From Terana coerulea (Eukaryota; Basidiomycota; Agaricomycetes; Polyporales; Phanerochaetaceae), in NCBI GenBank assembly GCA_024811115.1, contig JAKOGH010001088.1:1-10697 (forward strand): a DNA stretch of 10,697 nt. The letters run 5' to 3'. Positions 1 through 7,587 of this stretch are shown here, in pieces. How positions within the stretch are numbered: position 1 is the stretch's first letter; each line of letters opens with the position of its first letter. The position numbers and the translations under genes are program-made. The notes below the pieces were generated by a model. The model did no database searches and was not told the origin of the DNA. It saw nothing but the letters and a program-made list of their open reading frames with translations.

Positions 1-401
1 CATCATTTTGGACTTCACTAGATGCGTGGGGATAACGTCTCTCAGATAGTTCCTCAAGACGACCTTGCAAAAATTGTGGCCGATATAAAATCTCCGCGAC
101 TGCCAGTTGTGTTCGCTCACCTCATGGGGCACTCAGCGTCCGCACCATGCCTTCATGCCAGCGGAGCCGCAGCCTGGTCACGCCTAGATGTGAACGCGCG
201 CAAGCTCTCCACATGCAACGCTTGGGAACTACTGCGGGCATTGGTTAATAGCGCGTTACCGGACGCAACGAGCGGATGAATCTGGCTAGCCGACGAGTCT
301 CGAAGGTATATAGCTGCGTACCCTTTACTCCGACGAGGCCAGTAAGGGACCTTCGAGCTTTACTCACCTACCACAACGCTCAGATCTCACTCCGCTCAAG
401 C
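1..401. other. Left-edge intergenic / promoter region
   Basis: No gene is supported here. An open frame runs from an ATG at 22 to a stop at 277-279 (85 codons), but I recognise no family, it shows no splice or conservation signal, and it could be chance. A TATA-like sequence TATATAG lies at 307-313, about 95 bp before the start codon at 402, a plausible core promoter for the first gene. The tail of a gene beginning left of the window cannot be excluded. Confidence 0.4.
307..313 (+). promoter_or_regulatory. TATA-like element upstream of the first gene
   Basis: TATATAG sits 95 bp before the start codon at 402. Spacing and orientation fit a fungal core promoter, but such short AT strings also occur by chance. 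Confidence 0.35.
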
Positions 402-871
402 ATGGATAACCGCTCCGTCACCTCCCTTCAATCCGATGACAATGCAAGCACCACTACTTTGATCACACACGCAAACGATTCTTCCACTGCTTTAATTCCC
501 AAAGTATGTCTTTAATTTTGCCATCGAGCTCAAAGCTCCTTTTCACGACCATTCAGGCCACCCAGGCTGCAGCCACCAGGTCCAGTCAAAGTGGCCAGCC
601 ATCCAGCTCTCCTGCGACAGCCAACCACCCCGCTTCGTCGAGCGCGGTCGCTTCACCAAACCGAAGCACGAGCACCCTATCCAGCGCGTCTACGGCGTCG
701 TCGCAAAGCTCCACCACCTCCTCCGGCAGAGATTACGAGGCTGCCTTCGCACAGTTGGCCACGTCCATGGGCTTTGGTGGTGCCGCGCCACAGCTACCGG
801 TGCCCAAAGCGAAGAAAGATAAGAAAAAGGCAGCGAAGGAAGCAGATAGCTCGAGTGCACCGAGCTCTTGA
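402..871 (+). CDS. Small Ser/Thr/Ala-rich protein with a basic tail, function unknown
   Basis: Two exons, 402-503 and 557-871, are joined across a 53-bp phase-0 intron (GTATGT at the donor, TTCAG at the acceptor), giving 138 aa. The start is the first ATG of the exon and follows a TATA-like element by 95 bp. The protein opens MDNRSVTSLQSDD, continues through a long low-complexity Ser/Thr/Ala stretch (residues about 35-90) that is probably disordered, then a short block DYEAAFAQLATSMGFGG that looks like the only folded or conserved part, then a lysine cluster (KAKKDKKKAAKEA) and a serine-rich end. The lysine cluster could act in nuclear localisation or nucleic-acid binding; that is inference. 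I recognise no named family. It resembles small conserved hypothetical proteins of basidiomycetes, from memory only. The canonical intron and coherent two-exon reading favour a real gene. Confidence 0.6.
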
Positions 872-1485
872 GCGGTGGGACTCTCCCCGCCTGGATGTAT
901 GTTGTGCTGACTTTCGCTTGCATTTTGCGGTTGATTGTGCGGTCCCAGGTACTATATGGTACTAAGAACATATTACTTGCTCGCGCGTCGAAGCAATGAC
1001 ACGGTCTGGTTCGGTTAGTCCACGTATGCGCCGTAAAGTCATTTGCTGATGCACACCGCATATAAGTATACAGCTTTATTTAATGCCATCGCTGCACCAC
1101 TCCACCTATCTATTAAATTGTATCTACATATATGGTCGCTCGTAGTATTTATACGCTTTGAGAAATCTACATACGACTTACGCATTTGCGGTATATCTGT
1201 TATTCGACTTGGAGAATAATATTCGTGGCTGCCCCTACGCTACGGCGGTAAGCTGAATCAATGTCATGATAGGTCATGATTGGCTCGTAAATCAAACGCC
1301 GCCACGCTGGAGGTAAGATGGGCGTCTGTGAAATTCCTGCGCCTCTTACTCTCTCTCGTCCACGACCTGTCACCTCCGGAACCCCCAAGACTTGCTCGTG
1401 GCTGCTGTAGAATTGGCAGCTCAGAACTCTTTACACCTTTGATACACCATACTTAACGACTCGCTACGTGACCTAATACCCTAAT
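872..1485. other. Intergenic region before the Msp1-like gene
   Basis: These 614 bp should hold the 3' end of the first gene and the promoter of the Msp1-like gene. I found no tRNA, no supported coding exon and no repeat element. AT-rich stretches (about 1060-1150) fit a transcript end. The only structured element is a 10-bp tandem repeat with an inverted CCAAT at 1263-1283. The minus-strand open frame at 1200-1388 shows no recognisable domain and is not called. Confidence 0.5.
1263..1283. promoter_or_regulatory. Tandem GTCATGATWG repeat with inverted CCAAT
   Basis: GTCATGATAG (1263-1272) is followed directly by GTCATGATTG (1273-1282), 9 of 10 bases identical. The second copy runs into ATTGG (1279-1283), a CCAAT box read on the minus strand, about 200 bp before the Msp1-like start codon. 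CCAAT boxes bind the Hap/NF-Y complex in fungi. Use as a promoter element here is inferred from position only. Confidence 0.3.
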
Positions 1486-3001
1486 ATGGCTCTTTCTCCT
1501 GGGACAAAGCGTGCTATTCTTGACGGTACGTAGTTTGAACTAGACCGTCTGTGGACGACGTGCTGAGCGGCAGTACCTCTTGCAGTTGCATTACTCGTGG
1601 CGTCCCAAGTGCGTTTGGTCATCTTTTGGCTGAATGATTGCTGACTGACATGAAAGGCAGCTCTGTATTACACTGTACGAGTGAGTACGCGTGGCACACC
1701 ACCGAGTCTAACGGGCATTGGGTTAACATGGCGCATTAGTGGGTGATGAACAGTATGAACCCGGTGGAGAAGAAGGAGGTGAAGACTAAGAGCTTGAAGG
1801 CCCTGGAGAAGCTTGGCCACAAGGGCCTTGTCTTGGACGAATACGAAAGTACGTGCACCGACTCGAGTAATTTACGGTCACTAATCTCCATGCGCTCAGG
1901 ACAAATCGCGTCCGAAATAATACATCCCGATGACATAGAAGTCCACTTCTCAGGTATGCTCATGTTGCTGCTTCATCCCTGCGTCGACTCACCATAGGAC
2001 CGTAGACATTGGCGGACTGGAACCCATTATATCATCGCTCCAAGAATCCGTAATCTACCCTCTGCGCTTTCCCGACCTGTTCGCCTCGTCGTCGCTGCTG
2101 GGCGCACCTAAGGGTGTGCTGCTCTTCGGTCCGCCCGGGTGCGGAAAGACCATGCTTGCGAAGGCGCTCGCGAAGGAGTCCGGGGCAACGTTCATCAACA
2201 TTGCGGCCTCGGTCCTGACCAACAAGTGGTACGGCGAGTCGAACAAGCTTGTCGCGGGCCTGTTCTCGTTGGCGCGGAAAACTCAGCCAAGTATCGTCTT
2301 TATAGACGAGATCGACTCTTTCTTGCGGGAGCGGACGAAGGGTGACCACGAGGTAACGGGGATGATGAAGGCGGAGTTCATGACGTTTGTGGTCATTTCC
2401 GTATGTTTTGTTTGATGTGAACTGACTTTTCGTTGATATGTAGGCTTTGGGATGGCCTTACCTCGAGCACAGACCGGATTGTCGTACTGGGTGCCACAAA
2501 TAGGCCAAACGATATAGACTCTGCCATCTTGAGACGGATGCCGAAGCGGTTCTCTGTCGGGCTACCGAGCTTGGACCAACGACTAAAGATACTTACTTTG
2601 GTACGTTGTTTACTATCATTGTTGAACTAGCTAACAGCTATCACGCGTGCTTGCAGGTTCTGCGCGATACCAAGCTCAAAGCGGATTTCCCACTGGTCTT
2701 ACTGGGAGACCGAACTGAGGGTTACTCAGGCTCGGACTTGAAGGAGCTGTGCAGAAATGCAGCCATGGTTCCTATGCGCGAACTCATGCGAGAAGCGGCT
2801 GCCAGTAAGGTTGAGATGAGTAAACTGCAGCACGAGGTTCGCTTACTTCGGTCTTACGCGTTGAGCCATGAACTCACAAAGTTATAGGGCTTCGAGCTGC
2901 GCCCATTAACCATCGAGGATTTTTTCCACACAGACGGAACGAGTGCTTTACCACCGACGGACGCAACGTTAGAGGCCGTCATTGGCAAGTTGATTCCATG
3001 A
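1486..3001 (+). CDS. MSP1: Msp1/ATAD1-type membrane-anchored AAA ATPase
   Basis: Nine exons: 1486-1525, 1586-1608, 1657-1680, 1740-1848, 1900-1953, 2006-2384, 2444-2600, 2657-2836 and 2888-3001; introns are 48-60 bp. They total 1080 nt, or 359 aa, against 362 aa for yeast Msp1. The N-terminus holds one membrane segment (residues about 10-28, reading [19 protein letters not shown]). The AAA domain shows DIGGL before the core, Walker A GPPGCGKT (125-132), pore-loop KWYGES (W158, Y159), Walker B FIDEID with catalytic E185, sensor-1 N229, arginine fingers R240/R241, and [12 protein letters not shown] in the helical subdomain. Every key residue is present. Msp1/ATAD1 forms hexamers on the mitochondrial outer membrane and peroxisomes and pulls out mislocalised tail-anchored proteins; the role here is by homology. 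The sixth intron uses the less usual donor GTTTGT, chosen because it preserves the family sequence MTLWDGL. It is convergent with the next gene. Confidence 0.95.
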
Positions 3002-3174
3002 CGATGCGATGCATATTTCTTCAGCCTGTATCGCTATTAGACAATACTTATCCTTCAGTCTACCACACGGTAGTTATATAAATCCTCGTTCAGTGAAGGG
3101 TCCTGAAGGGCTGTCATTTCATAAAGTGCACGAAGCAAGCTAAAGCAAGATGATACACGACGTGAAGGCACACT
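3002..3174. other. Shared 3' region between convergent genes
   Basis: Only 173 bp separate the Msp1-like stop codon (2999-3001) from the stop codon of the minus-strand CCDC25-like gene (3175-3177). Both 3' untranslated regions must fit here or overlap. No clear terminator hairpin is visible, and none is expected in a fungus. Confidence 0.6.
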
Positions 3175-4208
3175 TCACATAAAGTCCTCTTCCAATTCTC
3201 TGACGGACTTCTTTGGTTTCGTTTGATCCTCCTCATCCTCGTCTTCATCTCCTCCTGAGAAAAGGTTGTCATATGATCTTGCCGCCTTCTCCGCTTCGCG
3301 TTGCTTCTGCAGCTCGGCGTCGGCCTTTTTCTGTTGGGAATCCTTCAGTACATCAGTGTATAATTGACACAAGGCATGCGAACCTTCGCTGCGGCGGCTA
3401 CTCGCTTGACGGCGTTTTCTTTCTTCTCTCGTTCGATCCGCTCCTGCTCATGGTCGACTTGCCGCTCGGATTTGGTCTTGTTCAGCCGGTTGACGATGAC
3501 ATTCTCCCGCTTCGCAATGTAGACTAAGGGGAATGTTCAGACAAATTACCAGCGGAGACATGTTTTGGATACTTGCCCCGCTTGACCTAGATACATGAGC
3601 AGACATCAGCATGCACACGTGGAAGTGAAATGAGGGATACCGCACCCGTCTATCGTTATAGAAGGACACTTGCCCAACAGCCATGTCCCCGGTTTTCTAA
3701 ATAAGTAATGTCAACAAACGCGAAGGAGCTGTGACATGACTCTGACCTTCAGGTTGCTCCCCGGCGTGTATATGATAGTGATATTATCCTTCTTGTTCCC
3801 TGCGTTCTATCGCTGTCACCTATTTCATGTCTAGCCATTGTCTACGCAGCAAGGTAGCATACCTTCAATAGAGTTCGCCTTCACCAGCTGCGCGCAGTCG
3901 GTGAGCAGGACCTCGGGTATCGATTCCCATGCCATGCCTTCGGGAAGGCGCAGGTAAACGTGGGCAGACGATAGCTTGTCGACGTGAAACCAGATGTCTT
4001 GAGGCCAAGCATACTTGATGAGATCTTCGTCTGAGAACATCCTGTGAGGGCGTATCGACACAGGGCAGCTTCGCGGGAACGTACTCTCGAACTTGTCCTT
4101 GCCCATATAAATCACCACTGGTGGATCGTGCACTATAGCCCGTGTCAACTTATGGTCCCATGCAGCGCACAATGAGGGCTTACCAGCTGAAGTGAAAAAG
4201 AGAACCAT
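3175..4208 (-). CDS. CCDC25/Jlp2-type protein with NFACT-R (DUF814) domain
   Basis: Eight exons on the minus strand: 4208-4184, 4132-4085, 4030-3863, 3799-3747, 3696-3646, 3586-3577, 3523-3384, and 3342-3175 (or 3330-3175). The product is 220 aa, or 216 with the second acceptor, against about 208 aa for human CCDC25. It starts MVLFFTSA, carries [20 protein letters not shown] and [17 protein letters not shown] (NFACT-R core), then LVKANSIEG and [20 protein letters not shown], then a charged coiled-coil region rich in Lys, Arg and Glu, and ends in RSYDNLF plus an acidic tail closing with EEDFM. The match to CCDC25/yeast Jlp2 is clear along its whole length. NFACT-R domains are associated with RNA or ribosome binding, and human CCDC25 has been reported as a DNA-binding membrane protein; the fungal role is not established. 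The 10-nt sixth exon and its GC donor are described separately. The last acceptor is uncertain: AAG at 3343 gives a 41-bp intron, CAG at 3331 gives 53 bp, closer to the local norm. Confidence 0.93.
3524..3576 (-). other. Apparent GC-AG intron in the CCDC25-like gene
   Basis: Read on the minus strand, the tenth base of the short exon GTCAAGCGGG is followed by GCAAGT at 3576-3571 and the intron ends in CCTTAG at 3524, a length of 53 bp. Joining here gives [13 protein letters not shown], which runs smoothly into the conserved NRLNKTK. The only in-frame GT alternative (GTAATT at 3549) would leave an intron of 26 bp, far below the others in this window, and insert extra residues. GCAAGT is the usual consensus of GC-AG introns. 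Confidence 0.75.
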
Positions 4209-4640
4209 TTTGTGAGTGAAGGAAGGCAGTAGACAGGTAAGTACGGTGGTGAGAGGAAGCCTCGATCAGTGCAAGCGCCCTCTCGGACCTGAGTGAACGG
4301 CTGGCACGTGAAACACACGCTGTGAAGAGTGCGAAGCCTGCTGCCTCAGTACTCAACGTACTCAACGTTCAACAGTTCGCAGGATAACGATTCGTCGCGA
4401 CATCGAGGAGCAAACGTGTATATTTGGCAGCAGTGTAGCTAGTACATCGAAGTAAAAAAGTATTCATGACTGTCAATGCACAAGCGTGATCCTTTTTCGT
4501 ATATCCGAATACAAGCTGGGGCAATACGGGTATGAGCTCGAGATGTCTAGGAATGCCAGGGTATCTGGGTATAAAAGTGGGTATACAAGCACCGTAATTC
4601 ACGGATAAAGGAGGTATGGAGTGGTAGAAAACCAGCCGTC
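4209..4640. other. Intergenic region upstream of the CCDC25-like gene
   Basis: This stretch should hold the promoter and leader of the CCDC25-like gene (minus strand) and the 3' end of the tentative gene ending at 4641. A palindromic CACGTG lies at 4305-4310. A short tandem repeat of TACTCAACG lies at about 4350-4368. A TATAAAAG string on the plus strand at 4570-4577 has no convincing plus-strand gene after it. Open frames here are short and unrecognised. Confidence 0.45.
4305..4310. promoter_or_regulatory. E-box CACGTG upstream of the CCDC25-like gene
   Basis: The perfect palindrome CACGTG lies 97 bp before the start codon at 4208 (minus strand). In fungi this hexamer is the usual core site of basic helix-loop-helix factors. 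Use as a promoter element is inferred from position only; one copy of a hexamer can arise by chance. Confidence 0.35.
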
Positions 4641-5119
4641 TCAAGGCTCGACGTGCGCCAAAGGAGGTAGTCGGGGAGCAGCCGGGTGTACGGCTGCGTT
4701 AACAGCAGGCACGTCGACAAGCGTATCATCAGAAGACGATATTACGGAGATGCGATGCAACGATAGTGACCGTGGCACCTGCGCGTCAAGCTCCGACCGG
4801 CCACGACCCTTTTGAGCCAGCCTCTGAGGCTTTTACGGCGAGAAACAGCAGTGGGTGAGTCGCGCGTCGGTAGGATTGGCTTATCATTGTGACGCTTGGA
4901 CGCAACGACGCCGAACCCCAGTAGCAGACATAAAAAGAACACTGAAGTTCTTTAGTAAACAACGTCTCTGGGATAGCGTGTACCGGATAAACACACCTGC
5001 TACAACGACCATGGTGACGATGGTCCTAGTCGTGACAGAGCTGTGGCTCTCCTGGTCTGCACCATGGGTTGTGGGGAGGTAGCGTGGTCGAGGATATGGG
5101 TAGGACGCGCTTGCGACAT
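4641..5119 (-). CDS. Tentative small single-pass membrane protein, function unknown
   Basis: I infer this gene from splice logic. The start codon (5119-5117) follows a pyrimidine-rich leader (CTTCAGTCTTCATCTTCGCT) and a TATATAT string at 5221-5215 about 100 bp upstream. A plausible model is exons 5119-5107, 5056-4997 and 4941-4742, giving 90 aa. The second intron (4996-4942, 55 bp) has donor GTGTGT, a TACTAA branch-like motif and TTCAG; joining across it makes one unbroken membrane helix, TIVTMVVVAVFFLCLLLGFG (residues 16-35), followed by a basic tail. The first intron (50 bp) has a poor donor, GTCCTA. A different frame in the last part reads to a stop at 4641-4643 through SSSDDTLVDVPAVNAAVHP, which also looks coding, so the 3' structure is unresolved. 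The feature spans both versions. No family is recognised. Confidence 0.38.
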
Positions 5120-5159
5120 AGCGAAGATGAAGACTGAAGAGTATGGCTAAGTGGTCGTG

Positions 5160-6241
5160 CCTTTATTTCTCGCAGAGGATGCCTGTTTCTCTAGAAAGCT
5201 CGCCAAAGACACTCATATATAGCCGAGCTGCGTAGCCAGCGTTTTACGGCAGTTGCAGGCTATCAGGTATGATGAAGCCATTCTGTCAAAACCGGAACCT
5301 AGGGACGGCGGGCGACCAGCAGTGGCTGTACAGAAGGACTGAGCAAACTCTGAAGAGAATATTCCGGCCACATTCGGACGAGCGAGCGTGCGCAGCGGTT
5401 TGGGTCGTATTTGACAGGTGTCACCGATCTTGTACACCAAATACACCAGCCACATTGTAGGGATGGTCAATTGGCCACCGTGGACGAAAAAGTTGACCTG
5501 TTTCACCCCTCGGATCACCAGCCTCGACGCCTTTCCTGATGCGCGACTTTGAACGCACCTTTGGCGCACGCAATTGGCTTCCCAGATGTACGATATCGAC
5601 TTCGTGATTAATTACACCCCGATGGTCATGCTTGGCGGGGAATAACAGGTGTGGCCTATGTCCAGAGACAAGAACGTTCATCATCGCATGTAATTTTGCA
5701 TTTATGAACATGACTTTATGCAGGCGTTGACGATAAGTAGCAGTCCGCATGAGAGTAGAAACAACTGCACTCACGGAAAGTGAGGGTCTCGCCGTAAGCC
5801 TTGCTGACATCCTACCATAGCCGCGCCGTTGGCCTTGAATGAGGTTCGACTCGGATACTCGACGGCGTACTGACTCAGGGTCGAGTGGTTCCGCCGCCGC
5901 CGCGCCCCGTTGAGCCCCATTCAAGACAGGAAGAAAGCCTTCAACGGCCTGCGCATTCAGGCTTCTGGCATGATGTCCGCCCTGCTGATGTGTACAGCCT
6001 TCTCACTGCTTCCGATTATGAGGCCTGTCGAACCGCCGGGATGTCCGAACCACTGCAAATGCAACTGTGATGCCATTGTCCGCTTTCCGGCGGCGGGTCG
6101 ACGTCAGCCGCTCAACGCACCGCCTTGCCGCATGGAATTGTACCTGGGATGCTGATAGGTGCATAGTTGCAAATGAGGCCTAGGGATCCGTGGGTGTGTG
6201 AGACTCAGAGAGAAGAGAGGTGTGGGCTCCGTGCGCGTGTG
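5160..6241. other. Gene-poor stretch with no supported gene
   Basis: I find no recognisable protein, RNA gene or repeat in about 1.1 kb. The longest open frames are on the minus strand: 5421-5924 (167 codons) and 5213-5569 (118 codons), which overlap in different frames. Neither shows a known motif, although the second contains a hydrophobic run around LTIPTMWLVYLVYK. On the plus strand 5910-6155 has an 81-codon frame with a Cys-rich end. These could be exons of a gene I cannot assemble, a decayed gene or chance. The right end of the stretch (6224-6250) is a 17-bp tandem repeat holding the transposon target site. Confidence 0.4.
5215..5221 (-). promoter_or_regulatory. TATA-like element for the tentative minus-strand gene
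   Basis: TATATAT read on the minus strand lies about 96-102 bp before the ATG at 5119, nearly the same spacing as the TATA-like element of the first gene. It is weak evidence that transcription starts toward lower coordinates here. Confidence 0.3.
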
Positions 6242-6250
6242 GGCTCCGTG
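6224..6250 (+). repeat. 17-bp tandem repeat at the transposon target site
   Basis: GGGCTCCGTGCGCGTGT begins at 6224 and starts again at 6241, where it is cut off at 6250 by the outer transposon. The interrupted copy resumes right of the element (7644 onward: GGCTCCGTGCGCGTGTGGGCTC). Removing the element and one 9-bp duplication restores two full units plus a partial third. Confidence 0.75.
6242..6250. repeat. Target-site duplication, left copy, outer element
   Basis: GGCTCCGTG directly abuts the first base of the left inverted repeat (6251) and is repeated at 7644-7652 directly after the last base of the right inverted repeat. Nine bases is the usual duplication size of Mutator-like elements. 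Confidence 0.8.
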
Positions 6251-6425
6251 TAGTCTCGTCCCCATACCCTCCTTCCGGATTTGGAAACTCCGTCAGGAGG
6301 GTCTGGCGTCTCACCAACGGCGGAGGGGGGCGTTGCCTTCGTCCACTTTCTGACGGGCGCTTGGTCAACTTGAGACTCGAAGTTCGAATCCTGCACGCGC
6401 AACATCGAGGTATGCCTTAGCTGGC
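6251..6425 (+). repeat. Left terminal inverted repeat of the outer element
   Basis: These 175 bp match the complement of the two right-arm pieces with a single one-base difference. Weaker similarity (19 of 24 bases) continues inward to 6449, opposite 6775-6798, around the shared GATGCATGTATA. A Pol III B-box-like sequence lies at 6381-6391. Confidence 0.88.
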
Positions 6426-6441
6426 CTCACAAGTGGGATGC

Positions 6442-6481
6442 ATGTATATATATATATATATTTTAAAAATATAAATGCATG
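6442..6481. repeat. AT dinucleotide run in the interior of the outer element
   Basis: An alternating TA run (about 6444-6461) is followed by an A/T-rich stretch, with ATGCAT on both sides (about 6439 and 6476). It has no visible function and is unlike the GC-balanced surroundings. Confidence 0.6.
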
Positions 6482-6798
6482 TTTTGGTCCTTCCGTTGTT
6501 GCACAATTGCTGATGTTAGTCAGTTGGGCAAAAGTGAGCCGGCTGACTGCTTATGCTGTGAATACCAGTTCTTGATGCTTTTACATTGTTCAGGTATATG
6601 AAGTGACATTCTGAATTTTATCTATATTCATTTCTTGAGAGCTTCCCAAACCAGAAGTGCTGAACACCACAAAAAGCAGTGAAGTCCACCCAATCTCAGC
6701 CAGGAGCTTGTGCGGTCACTGTGGGATGAATATGCAGCATAATAGTCTCTTTAAATTACCCAAAATAAAAAAATCTATACATGCATCATACTTGAGAA

Positions 6799-6916
6799 GC
6801 CAGCTAAGGCATACCTCGATGTTGCGCGTGCAGGATTCGAACTTCGAGTCTCAAGTTGACCAAGCGCCCGTCAGAAAGTGGACGAAGGCAACGCCCCCTC
6901 CGCCGTTGGTGAGACG
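6799..6916 (-). repeat. Right terminal inverted repeat of the outer element, inner part
   Basis: This is the complement of the left arm from its inner end outward, up to the point where the hAT element is inserted. Its last eight bases (GTGAGACG, 6909-6916) are the left copy of the hAT target-site duplication. The outer part of the arm continues at 7588. Confidence 0.88.
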
Positions 6917-6950
6917 TAGTGTTGCCGTGACCTGACTGGAAAGTCGCAAG

Positions 6951-6969
6951 TCATCAAAGTCAAGTCACA
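6951..6969 (+). repeat. Subterminal repeat of the hAT element, left copy
   Basis: TCATCAAAGTCAAGTCACA is repeated in the same orientation at 7530-7549 with one extra A. It belongs to a larger set of AAGTC/GACTT motifs near both ends (for example 7009-7035 and 7493-7512). These may be transposase-binding sites; that is inference. Confidence 0.7.
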
Positions 6970-7033
6970 CCGCAGTTAAGTCACGTCAATTCATTGGCTG
7001 GTGCGTCGGCTTGACTCGGCTTCGACTTGACTT

Positions 7034-7047
7034 GTGACTGCAGTCAC
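7034..7047. repeat. Perfect 14-bp palindrome GTGACTGCAGTCAC
   Basis: The palindrome lies inside the hAT element, next to a cluster of GACTTG motifs. It may be part of the subterminal binding region or a chance product of the repeated AGTCAC units. Confidence 0.6.
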
Positions 7048-7529
7048 GACTGCATCCCGAATTGGAAGGTACTGGTCACCCTTGGCGCAAATCGTGCTTT
7101 ACGGCCTTCAAACGAGATAAAATACTCGCTGAACCCATTTAACATCATTTTCATGTATTTGTCATTTATTATATACCCTTTTGCTGCCGCGAGAGCGTGC
7201 AACAAGTGAGACTGCGACGTCAGCTTTAGGCGCCCACCGGGAGCCGGTGCGCGGATCAGCATTATTAGCGCCGTACGTTGATGGAGAAGCCATCTCCGAC
7301 GTTTGCAGTCGAATTTCACGTCCCTGCAGCCATACTATGTAGGTAGAGATACTAGGATACGTCATGAATAATCCATAGAGCATTCACCCACCCCGAAAAT
7401 ACAGGTATGTGGCTCAAAGGCTGCGGAACTCACTCTGAAGTCTGTCGGGGACTGACTGAAGTCGACTGAAGTTGCAGTCAAGTTGATCGGGAACGACTTG
7501 ACTTGACTTGACTGTCCCAAAAGGATCAG

Positions 7530-7549
7530 TCATCAAAAGTCAAGTCACA
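7530..7549 (+). repeat. Subterminal repeat of the hAT element, right copy
   Basis: TCATCAAAAGTCAAGTCACA is the right-end partner of the motif at 6951-6969, in direct rather than inverted orientation, 30 bp from the element's end (the left copy is 34 bp from its end). Confidence 0.7.
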
Positions 7550-7587
7550 GTCAATTCAATTCAAGTCACGGCAACACTAGTGAGACG

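Larger units (their letters stand above)
6917..7579. mobile_element. Non-autonomous hAT element inside the outer element
   Basis: The 663-bp element starts TAGTGTTGCCGTGAC and ends with the exact complement GTCACGGCAACACTA (15-bp perfect inverted repeats). It is flanked by the 8-bp duplication GTGAGACG (6909-6916 and 7580-7587). The terminal five bases TAGTG fit the hAT consensus YARNG, and 8 bp is the hAT duplication size. Both ends carry many copies of AAGTC/GACTT, like the subterminal transposase-binding repeats of hAT elements. No open frame resembles a transposase, so it is non-autonomous. Deleting it with one duplication copy restores a continuous outer arm, so it arrived after the outer element. 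Confidence 0.88.

Noticed and set aside
690..1061. Minus-strand open frame of 123 codons
   Set aside because: It overlaps the Ser-rich exon of the first gene; low-complexity coding sequence often leaves open shadows. No domain seen.
2032..2349. Minus-strand open frame of 105 codons
   Set aside because: It is antisense to the Walker A/B exon of the Msp1-like gene.
4570..4577. TATAAAAG on the plus strand as a promoter
   Set aside because: The sequence is a good TATA box, but no plus-strand gene follows; the next ATG (about 4616) meets a stop after three codons.
4369..4644. Minus-strand open frame of 91 codons downstream of the tentative membrane protein gene
   Set aside because: It lacks an ATG at its start and any motif. 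It could only be a 3' exon by a splice joining it to 4997-4742, and the alternative ending at 4641 looks more protein-like.
6381..6391. A functional tRNA gene in the transposon arm
   Set aside because: Only the B-box-like motif fits. The TpsiC stem pairs at two of five positions and there is no clear A box, so I report it only as a tRNA-like remnant.
6205..6420. Open frames of 62-66 codons on both strands in the left arm of the outer element, and their counterparts at 6657-6935 and 7508-7702
   Set aside because: They are the same inverted-repeat DNA read in several frames, with no transposase or other protein motif.
7235..7249. Hairpin CACCGG-GAG-CCGGTG as a terminator
   Set aside because: It lies inside the hAT element in a eukaryotic genome, where intrinsic hairpin terminators are not used; probably incidental.
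6917..7579. A CRISPR-like array from the repeated AAGTC motifs
   Set aside because: The repeats are short, irregularly spaced and tied to transposon ends; there are no regular spacers or cas genes, and the genome is fungal.
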